A stretch of DNA of 64,000 nt. Source: Heterodera schachtii (Eukaryota > Nematoda > Chromadorea > Rhabditida > Heteroderidae). Location of the stretch: contig SIJG01000101.1 in the NCBI GenBank assembly GCA_023374025.1, positions 1 through 64,000 on the forward strand, read 5' to 3'. Below the pieces are notes generated by a model. That model was not told the DNA's origin. It did no database searches and saw only the letters and a list, made by a program, of their open reading frames with translations. Shown one piece after another: positions 24,801 to 36,800 of the stretch (positions within the stretch are counted from its first letter, which is position 1; the number at the start of each line of letters is the position of its first letter). Both the position numbers and the translations under genes were made by a program.

Positions 24801-27800
24801 AGAAGAGAGACGAACGACCTTTATTTTTCTAAAATATTTTAAAAAAAAAAATTAGGTTATGCCAATCTCGTGGTACCCACGGAATTTCACGAACCCTGAC
24901 CTTAACTACTTGGATCAATATGTTCGGATCAGTGACGACACATTGTACGCTGTTCAACTTGGCTTATATGTGATCGGATACAAAGAGTTCAAAGATGATC
25001 AGGTGGGTTTAATTACCTAATTAGTAATTAGTGGGCGAAAAATTTTTAATTGGCGAAATTATTTTTTTTAAACAAATTTAGCTTAAAAAATTTCGGCCCG
25101 AGCATCGAATTTTGTGCCGGTTGGCAACTTATGCAAACAGGAATACTTTGGAGTACCGGTGGAGGCCACAAGAAGAGCGCATAAACGTCTATCAAGTAAT
25201 TGAATAATTATTTTGGTTTATAATTAGGCCAATGAATTAATTAGCTCTTTTATTAATTAATTAATTAGTCAATTAATTGGCTCTTTATTAATCTATTAAA
25301 AAGGAAATTCTCCAAATTTATAATAATACGAAAAAATAATTAGTCAATTATTAATTGGCTCTTCGTTAATTTCTCAAAATAATTTAAAAAAAAAATTAAT
25401 TAGATCTTTATTAATGTATTAAAACGAAAATTCTTAAAATTTATTAAAAAATTATTAATTAGTCCATCAATTAATTCTCCCTTTATTAATCTATTAAAAC
25501 GGGATTTTTCCAAATTTATTAATCATAGGTGGAGCAATGGTATATGAATGATTGGGAGCGCATGAACGAATTGTACACATTCCGTTTTGGCTACCTAAAG
25601 CTGGCACCAATACGACCAAATGAATTGACAACTCCACAATTACTGTCTGGGTAAAAAATTAAAAATCTAATTAGATCTAACTGTTCGAGAGTCAAATTTG
25701 TTCGAGACTGAGTACTAAGATTGACCTCAAAATTCAAGGCTCAGAATTTTTTTCCACGAGTTGAGACCCGAGAAATATTATCGGAGACGAAATTTTCGGG
25801 AATTAATCATTTTGTTTGAACTTTTACTTTAATTTTTATTTCCCAAAATTTTTGAAATTAAATTGGTAAATGGTTTATTTTTGTGTTTAAAAAACATATT
25901 TAAAACTTTTTTAAATTAAAAAATGGAAATGCATGTTTTATTACAATGTTTTCGTGCTTAAGTATTTAAAAAAGTTTTTTGAATTTGAAAATATAAATAA
26001 TTTAAAATTCACTACGATGATCAAAATATTTTTGTTTGGTCTCTGCACCCATCTATCTCATTGCACTGATATAAAAAATTGGGAAATTTGAATTTTATGA
26101 TAATTTTTATTTGAAAATTGTGAAACAATAAGTAGAAAATTGTTTAATTTTCTTATGAGTTTTCGTGCTTAGTATTTAAAAAATATGTGAATTTTTAAAA
26201 TTTAAAAAAACGGAAATGCTTGCTTTATTACAAGTTTTCATGCTTTATGAATAAAATTTTTTTGGAAATTTTAGCAATAATTTTGTAGCTGTTTTTATTT
26301 TACGATGCTGATAAAAAATTTTTAGTTTGGTCTCGGCACCCATCTCATTGCATTGGCTGTGGACAGTACGCCAAATTAATGAAATTTTAAACAATTTTTT
26401 AAATTTCCAGTTGGACAGCCCCTTGTTCCAAACAACATCCTTCAGTGCTCAGGAGACGAATACTCGTGCTGCATTTGTGGCCCAGAAAGCCAAGGAAATG
26501 TGCCATGATTGGTAAATATTGGCACTATCCGTCCAACTATGACCATCCTCAGTTTCTTAGGCCATAACTTTTTCTTACTTAGTCAAAGCATACATTATTG
26601 GTATCAATTGAAAGCTTAAAGCCTCGGGAATTTAAAAATACAAAGATAAGATTTCAAATATTGGTATTAAAGAAACCCAATGAGAAAACACCGAAATTCA
26701 ATTTTTAATTTGAAAGTTTTTTATCAGTTTTAAAAACAGTTTAAACGTTTTTGAGGAGCCATAACACTTCAGTCCTGACCCTAGAACTCGTTAAGAAATT
26801 TTTTGCCGCCAAATTTTTTCATATTTTTGTTTTGGAGACCGAGAGGAGCGCAATTAAAATATAATTTAGGTACTCAGTTTTATTCTGGGTATTAATAATC
26901 ATATTTTCACAAAAATTAATTTTTGTCTTTTAATTTTAGACCAGAATTTAATAATACAAAGACTTTGAGCTTTCGTTTGATGCCAGGAATGTAGGCATTG
27001 ACCAAGTAAAAGGAAGAAGAAACTGAGTATGGTTTTTGATTGGTCACGTAAACTGTGAAAAAGCCAAAATATTTTTGCGCAATATTTCAACAAAAAAATA
27101 AATCATATATAAATTTCCGCCAATTTTTGAAGGTATGATGAAGATGGTGCTCAATGGAATTTTATTCGTGATGTGGAAACAAATGCTTCATGTCCATGCA
27201 CCGAAAAACAGATAATTAATTAATCACGCATAATTAAATTTGTCAACAAAATATTTAAATTCAAAAAAAAACTTATTAAATTTTAGGCTAAACTTGACTT
27301 GGGCCGTTTTATGCCTCATCCACGCTGCTCCCAAGAATTTCGGTAAACTTTTTTATGTCCATGCATGATTTTCCGGATTTCAAGACCATTAATACATCGT
27401 ATTTACTGAGAGCCCGGGGGCTCTATTTTTCAACCCCCCACGAACGGGGGGTCTTTATTTCAAGGGGGGGGGGGTCTATTTCATTAAATACGGTAAATTA
27501 TAGCTGTTAGAATCGAAAACCGACTTTTGTGGTCCATCATATTTTCGGATTAAAATTTTTTTTATTTAAGGGATATTACATGCTCCGAGATGATCGGTGC
27601 CAAAAATTGCTACATGAGCGCCCAAAATGTGTACGGCTCTTACACGGGCAAAGCCGATTGGCAATGGCAGGTCCATAATTTTTAAATTAATTGCGAAAAA
27701 AAAGTATAATTTAATGGTCAAATAGGCTTGTCCCCGACATTCGGGGATAGAATATGTGGGATCGGGGATAAAATAACCGAAAAATTTTTGGAGATTGCTA

Positions 27801-30800
27801 AAAATTTTGAAAAAAAAACTCAGGTAGAAAATTTCATTTATTTTATACGAAATACAACCTGACAATAAAATAAATCCCAAACATTTAATATTATTGATAA
27901 ATTAATTCTCCTAAATTTATTTGATATAAAAAAATGAAAAAATTTTTTGTCAAACTGAGCAAATACACCAGCAAAAAAACTGATCAAGACGAAATGATGA
28001 GGGCAAATTTATAGCCAAAATGAGAGAAATAATGGATAAAATGATCGGGGAAAAAATTGTTGGTATAGCAATTTGATTAAATATTTGTTTGAAGAAAAAT
28101 CTGTAAGAGAAAATTATCAATGGAACAATTGTCAAAAAATGTTGGACAATTATGTGACATAATTAAAATCTATTATAATTTGCCTTTCGTGTCACAAAGT
28201 AAACAAAAATTTAAAAAAAAAATTACACAAAAAAATGGGAAAAACAAAAAAAAAAATAATAATAATAAACAAATAGACGAGAGGATCCGGATTAATTAAA
28301 ACAAAATTTTTCAAGTGTTGAGACAAATGGAAATTGAAGTAATTGATCAAACAAATGAAGAATATGGCAATTAAAAAGTTAATTAAATCAACAATTGAAT
28401 GGAAAGTAACAATTAGCAAAAATAAAAGAAAATAGTAATTAAACATTTGGCTAATAACGCATGCATAAAATTTGTGATATATTGACTAGTTAAAGATTGA
28501 TTGAATATTTTGTCAAAATTAAAAAATTATTAAATAAATAATTCTTGATGTAGTAATTATTATTCTTTATATTTTTTATTTAAAAATCATGAAAATATTA
28601 TTGACAATAATATTATTATGCGAATTTATATTCAAAAATGCAATTCAACAAATTGAGGCAGGCAAAACAAAGCAAGAAAAAAGTTTTGATGAAATATTCG
28701 GCCAAGGATGGAACGACGGAAAAGAAGAAAATAATTGCCAAATTGATCAAATAATCCATGGAGAAATTTCTAACCAGAAAAATGGCCAACAATTTGATCA
28801 AATTTTTTGTGAAAATTTGGATGTGAAAAAGGAGGAAAGTGAAGAAATGTCCACAAATTGTGAGGAATTGGAACCATTTTCAACAAAAAGTATTCAAATT
28901 CGTGACCATTTTTCAAATGGAATTGATAAGAAGAAAAGAGAAATTGTTGATAAATTTCATAAAATTAAAAATAAATTGAAGCTAATGGGAAATAAAGAAA
29001 AAGAATGGAAGAAAATTGAAAGAAAAATTGCAAAAAAATTAGGTACAAATCAAAGGAAAATTTACGAATGGAAAAGAGAATTTGGACAGATCAAAAATTT
29101 GAATTCGGATGAGAAAAAACGTGAAATATTAATGCGAGTTGATCAATTATATCAAAAGATAAAAAATAAATTAAAAGGAAAATTGGAGAGAAAAAGTGCA
29201 AAATGTCAACAAATATTGGCCAAACATTTGGGCATAAGTTTAACAACCATTTATAGATGGAAAAGAAAATTTAAAAATGAAAAACAGCCGGTGAAAAAAC
29301 AAAAAGCCGATGAGCAAAAACGAGAAATTGTGGAAAATTATTTTAAAACAAAAAATGAATTTATGGGAGATGGAAAAAAACATTCACCAAAGGAATGGAA
29401 AGAATTTCAAGCAAAAATCAATCAAATGTTTGGTGTGACTTTTATGACGATTGAAAGATGGGCCAAGAAATTAAATATCAAACAAAGTATAACAAAAGGC
29501 GGTCAGGGTCGTTTTCGTACGAGCCCAAGTTTTTGGCTATAACTTTTTTATTTGTCAACCAAATCCAACACTGTTGGCATCATTCGATAGCCCTATGTGT
29601 CCTCTATTAGCCTGCAAAACTTCGAAAAATCTCGTTAAGGTTCAAAAAAGATATGGCCATAAGAATTCAAAAAACCAGATTTTCCAACTTTTTTGCTCAA
29701 ACTTTTTTTTTAAACTTAACGATTTTTTTTGAACTTTTGCAGGATAATAGAGCATCTGAAGGGCTCTCGAATGATACCAACAATGTTGGATTTGGTTGGC
29801 AAAGAAAAAAAGTTATAGTCCAAAAACATGTGCTCGTACGAAAACGGCCTGGTCCGACCAAAAGGTTATTCGTTAAATTATATATATATAAACTAATTTT
29901 TAATAACAGAGCGAAAAGTGTTAACAATTGATGAAAAAATGGAAATGATAAAACAATATAATCAAGTGAAGAAACAAAATTCTGCGCTACGTGATCGCAA
30001 AATACCCGAATTTTAAACATTCCAATAAGCTCATTTGACAAATATAAAAAAAGAATTTAAAGGGGAAAACAATAAAAAAAATTGATGTAACGAAAGGGCT
30101 GCTGACCCATCCGGATTATCAGAAAAATATTCTTTTTTTCGTTGTATGTATTTTGACCATAGTTTTGTTTCTGATTTGTTGATTTTCGTGATAAACAGGG
30201 AACGGATTTATATGTTTTTACAAATTTTTTTTGCGCATATGCTATCGCATGAAAAGCTCAAAAATAGCATTTTTACTTATTTTCCTTTCAATCAGAGCGA
30301 GTTTTTAGCACATATAAAAACATATTTTGGGGGTTCGGCAGTTTTTGTCACATATCTTGGCGATTTTTTGATAAAATTTAAATTTTTTTTACAAAAGTTT
30401 AATTTTTTGGCTATCAATTCTTGGCAAAATGCCCCCAAAAATTTTCAATTTTTTCTTTTTTACATTTTTGACCCTTTTCATGACTTTTTTCGCTTCTAAG
30501 GCAAAATTTGTATTTTAGCAAAAAAAAAATTCCGGAAAATAAGTAAATCTATGAGCGAGAAAAAATTTACGCCAAAAAGCATTTAGATGCTTTTGATTAG
30601 CATTGTGCTAGCGAAATGGAAAAAACCGAGACTTTTTTGAGAAATAATCTTATTTTTGACCAGTTTTTCTTCATTTTTGGCACGTATTTTGGCCTTTTTT
30701 GAATTTTTAGCACTTATTTTGGGGTTTTTTGGCACATCTAAATCCGTTCCCTGGTGATAAATATTTGAATTTATGGCGAAATGCCAAAAATCGCAGTTGA

Positions 30801-33800
30801 AATACGAAATTTTCCCTATCTACATATGGTTTTTTTAAATTGACTATTAATTGAAATAAGACATTCTGGAAAAACCTAGTGGTCGTAAAAAAATAACAGA
30901 AATTTTTCTGAAGCAAAAAAAGCCCTAGAAACGCGAATATTTTCAACGTGCAAATGACGAAATTCGCAATTCGCCGGACGCGGAGGAACACCCTAATGAA
31001 CTCTAATAATAAACCATTGAAATTTTACATAATTTGTACAAGCGGAGCCTATCGGCAGTGCCCGACAAACCTTTACTTTTCATAAAAATTTTAAAAAACT
31101 AATAAAAAAAAATATACTTCCAAATTTTCCTCTCTTAATTTTTTAAATTTTAAATTAATCTATAATAAGTAGAGACCGACTAAAAAGGCACCAAAAATCG
31201 CGAAAAAGGCACGAAAATCCCGAAAAAGGCATGAAAAAAGGCATTTAAAAATTTTTTATTAAGGATTTTTAGGGAGCAAAACACGTAAAACTTAAATGTT
31301 TTCGAATAAGAAAATTTTTAAACCTAAAATTTTTTATCAAGAAAAAAATGAATTTTGGCGATCAATTTTTGAGAAAATTTTTAATTCTTAGGGGTGTATT
31401 TTCTGAAAAATTTGGGGTGATTTCCCGATTTTATTGCATTTTTTATGGGATTTTTCGGAAAAAAACGCCAAAAAAGGCACCAAAATGGCAAAATGCCCAA
31501 AAAGGCATTTAAGGCACGAAAATCCCAAAATAGGCAAAAAAAAAAAAAAGGCATAATAAAAGTCAACGTAGAAGCCTCAAACCAAGTGGAAAAAAGTGTT
31601 ATTTATGCTTAATATATCGAAACTAGTGCGCAGAAAAAAAAAGGCATATGCCTCAAAAGTCGGTCTCTAATAATAAGGATATTTAAATTTTTAATCTAAC
31701 CAAGATAGTTATTATTTGAAAACGCAGGGGAATTAAAACTCAAAAATTTATTTTCTTTTGACTCCTAAAATTCGTGAATTTTTTCAGTACAACCAAGGCT
31801 GGGGTGGTGCTGCATATACAACTGGTGCTGGTGGTACGCTGAACCGAGAAGGGCTCAGAGCAGGGGAGGAAGGCGGACAAAAGTGAGAAAAATGTTAAAA
31901 AACAAGAATTTTATTGCAAAAAATTTTTAATATAAATTTTTATAATCAATTATTAATTTTACATTAAGAATTTAGTTTAAAATTTAGTATATTATTATAT
32001 ATTTGTTTAAATAATTGCAGGGAGCTTTTAATAAATTTCTAATTAAAAAATATTTAGAGTTTACAATTAATTATTTTTTATTTTTTGTTTTTTACTAGAA
32101 TACTTTAGTTATTTATTTAAATAATCTCCGATAGAATTTGATAAATTTCCAATTATTAAAAAAAATTAATTGACAGCCGATTTGCCACTCATTATGGCCA
32201 AGTGTGCTGCTATGACCAGGAGGGCTATCTGCAACAGACCACCTACCAGCCGACCCTGAAAGTGATCGACCAAATGTTCTACAATCCGGGATTTCCGCTA
32301 CGGGCCTATGAGTTCGGCTCCTACCCATATTTGGGCCAATTCGAAGTGCCGGGTACATAAAAAATTTTTTTTTACTGCACTTCGCACTAATAACCTGAGC
32401 ACTGGAAATGACAAATTTCTTTATCCAGTCTTTCGTGCCTTACCTGGACCTAGAGTTTTTCATGTTTGACCTGGGCCTGGATTTCCTGAAGAAAAATCCC
32501 GGAAAATCCAGGCCCATGAAAATACCAGGTTGCCGAAAAATGGCCTGGACGAACTCTAATAATATTAATTAGTTTGTTTTAATTAAAATGAATTGAATTT
32601 GCTTCATTAATTTAGACCCATAATTTTGAAACACAATTAAATAATTCTTTTTTTTTTAATTGTATTCTTAAAATTAGGCTTGTCCTCCTTCCACCATGAC
32701 TATATGCCTTACCATTTGTGTTGCAAATTTTCCAAATTCCGTTGCCAACTGTTTTATTGGAGAAGGCCAAGCAGCGGCTGTCAGCAATATCAGCCGCCGG
32801 CTGTCGGTAAAAATAAATTTTGTAAAATTACAATCAAAAATATTAATTTCATTTTAAACTAATCTTGATAAAAATTAAAAATATTAACATGCTAGTTAAT
32901 AATATTTTAATATAAAATATTAATTTTTAAAATATTTTTCATATTTAAATATTATTATTATTTTTTTAAATTAAACATTGGGTTTATTATTGATAATATC
33001 ACTAAATCGCTAATTTAAATAAGGTTTTGCACTCGGTGCTGGCACATTTCACACCATTGACAATCAAAAATTCATTTTCTCGGAGCCCGGCGTGTACACA
33101 TTGCTGTACATCCCGAAAACCGTCCATAACCCTGAGGTGCGCATCCAAGTACGTCTTGAACGGTACCCAAATCGACGCATCGATTTCAGTGAGACCATTT
33201 GAAGAAATTTAAATTAAATACGATTCTTTAAATGCATAATATTAAAAAATGAAAGTAGTTAAAGCTTTGGGATATAAATATAATTTTTTTAAACCATTAA
33301 AATTTTATAATTTTGTTAGATTTAAGAAAACGAAAAATAATTATTCTTTTTAGAAAAAAACTCGGAAATTATTATTCTGTGCCAGGATTTTGTATAAAAA
33401 ATTATTGTTTATTTTTAATAATTTTTTTTTTTGCAAATATAAATTTAAAAAAAAAACAAAATTTTTTAATATTGAAATTTTTCTAAACGCAAAAAAATCT
33501 TGAAAGGTCTGCTCGGCCGATATATGTCACAAGCTGATCTTGTACAACCAACCAATGCCACCGTTGTCACCGGTACCATAATTAATCATCAATTAAATTA
33601 ATTCAAAATTATTAATCGTTTTTTAATGTGTAGGCATTGCAATTGAAGCAAGCGGCACCGATCGCGTGCATGTGACAGCCCGTGGTGACACACGGCGGTT
33701 CCGCTACCGTACCAACATTGTGGTTGGCAACTTGCTACGATACTTTGACACGATGCGATTGCAACGCTTCAGGGGTTGGGGGTTATTAGGGCGAAAGAAT

Positions 33801-36800
33801 TAATTTATTAGCTCATTAAGTAATTATTAAAAGATATTTTTTAGAACTTTTATAGGTAGTTAAATAATTTAGCATTTAATACGACATATTTAAAATTTAA
33901 CATTTCTTCTTCAATTTTTCGTCATTGGCATTTTGGCAATATGATGAATTTTAATTTTTGTAGCATAAATGACTGATTGTAATAGTTTTTAATCTAACTA
34001 ATAAAAAATTTCTTAAAACTCCCAAAAAAATGCTTTAATTTATTTTAACCAAAATTTGCTAACCTTTTTTAAAAAATAATTTAAACCCGAAAAAATCAAG
34101 TAGTTGACAAAAAATATTAGATAAAAATCAATGATTTTCGAAATCTGAGCTCAGATTCGTGATCTGCTCATTTTTAAGCCTAGAAAAAATATCCGACAAA
34201 TTTTTAACATTTTTTTCGTCGGGACACCAATTCTTAATGAAATTTTCGATTCTGAAGTCACTATGCGTCATTAAAAATCTGACTTTGACGCTTCTCACCA
34301 AAATTATTAAAAAATTTTGGCGTTATGTCACTATTTTAGTAACTATTCGAGATTTTCATCACTAAAAGTCGCGGCCCTAGTCATTAAAAATCTGTTGAAA
34401 AATAATCCCCCCGTCTCCATTAAAGGCCCTGTCTCCAATTATGTCCCCCTTTCTGAAGAGGTTGAAAAATAATCCCTCCGGGGCCTTAATTAGAGAAAAT
34501 ACGGTATATTTTTAATTTTTCTCAGTTGGCATTTTGTATTAATTTTGGTTTAACTAATAAAAAGTTCATAAAACTCCCAAAAAAAAAATTTTTATTGCTT
34601 TTTTTAATGCTTTCAATTAGAAAAAATTATTTTAACTTATATTATTATTCATTTTAGTTTTATTGATATAGGTGTGCTAATCTATGTGAACAATGTTGAG
34701 CGAGGACAACCAGAAATTTATGTTGTCTTAGAAGGTAAATATTTGAAAAAGTAAAAAAATAAAATTATTAGAAAAAAAATTTTGTTTAGAAGCCGAGATT
34801 GGCATCCGAATTCGAGAGTCGTATTCATTGGACATTGACCGACTGTCAATGTTCCAGGAAAGCATGGGCATTCTTGACATTGCATTAAGCGTGCCGCCGC
34901 GATACGGCGTGGTAATTATGTACATTTACAAAAATTTCAAGGAAAATGGACAAATTTTTTTTGAAAAACTTTAGGCAATTTTTTTAAAAACAGATAAAAC
35001 TTTCCAAAAATTTTTCCCTTCCTCAGCGGCACCGTCGGCCCTCCCATTTTACCTTCTTTTTTTTTTTAATTTTGTAAATGACACTTAATTATTAATTATT
35101 ATTTTTTAAGCGTCCCGACGGGGACAACACGCGTGATCAGGAAATTCGTCAAAGATATCTGTTGCCAAGGGTTGCTGGACTAATGCGTCCATTTCCTGAC
35201 CAAACAACCGCGTCAATGTTCCAAGGCTTGACCTTCAACGATGTAAATCCGGAAGCAGTTCGGCAACAAATTATCAATGCTTGTAAGGGCGGGGCGCTAA
35301 AAATTTATCTGGCATTATGTGAATTTTTTTTTGTAATTTAAATTTTTTTTTTAAATCGGAAGGCGTAATTCGAATTTTTTTTTATCTTTTCATATATTTT
35401 TAATGCGTAATTCGTTGCTGTGTCGTTACTCAAAACCCATAAAAAGGGCGTTGCTCAAAAAAAAACATCAAAATGAAAATTTTGTACGAAAATTTATTCA
35501 CAACTTTGCTCAAGAGTAAACGATTTTTTAATTCTTGCTATAATTCAATAGCTCTAAGTATTCTCTATTAGCCTGTAAAATTTGAAAAAATTTATTGAAT
35601 TGTTTTTGAGTAAATTTTTAAGCAAAAATTTTTTTATTTTTATGTTTTTTTGTGTAACGTTATAACACTGAGTAAATTGAACACATTTTTTAATGAAATT
35701 AATGGCGGCCATGCGTCACGGGGCCTAGCAAAATTATAAAAATTTTTGTGAAATTTTTTGAAACCCTTGCAGATCGCGTGATGGGCACCGGAGGGCCCGG
35801 CACTGTGGCGACAATGGGAGTTTTTAATCAGCACATGCCAACCGATAACATGTTTTTGACCTCGAAGGCAAATTTTTATCACTCGGAGAATTGTAAAAAA
35901 AAAAAAAAAAGAATTTTTCAGGACGAGGACAAAAAGTTTGAAGTGTTTCCCGAGGTAATTTCTTTAATTTTTCCGGGTAAAATTTGGAATTTAAAAAATT
36001 ATTGTGCGAAAAATTGTAAAACTATATCTTTTTGAGCATCATTCTACTTAATAAAATTATTTCATTTTTATTTCCAAATTTTGTTTATAAAATTTGAACA
36101 AATTTTTTTATAATAAATTTTAATTTTCACGAAATTTTACAACGGAGCCCGAAATTCCGAGGACTCAAAACTTGATTAAAATTCTTACAAATAAATTATA
36201 AATTTTTTAATTTTTAAAATGATTAAAAGGTGGCAATGATTAACACACCAATTTACACGGTGGCATCCAAATATGAGACCGGCATGTACCGCTTCAGGCC
36301 AATCACTGGCGTTGATCTGATTCAGCTTGTGCAACGATGCCGTGACATACAGTAGGCTTTGGCTACAGTAACCTCGCAATTATACGATATTTTGGAAATA
36401 GATATTTTAATGATTTTTTAAAAAACATTAGCATAAAAAACGAATTTTTACAGACAAAATCGTTTAATTGGTCTTCAACCAATGCAAGGCGTACTGACAG
36501 AGAGATATGGGCGTGAACATTGTCCGGACAATGTAAAATAAATAAATTAATTAAAAAATTAAATTAAAAAATAATAAATATTTTAGCCTGGCGAACTGAT
36601 TGCGGAATGTGGTGATTCCGTTGCATGTACACATGACTATGCACTGTTCAATTCAAAAATTTTGGGCCATGAAGTGCAAAACAATTGGAACAGGTAAAAA
36701 CTGTAATTTTAATATTTAAATCATGAATATGTAAAATGTAAAAATCGTATATGTTATGCTTTTCATAATTATTATATGTCTTTGAAGTAAAATTGGGTTC

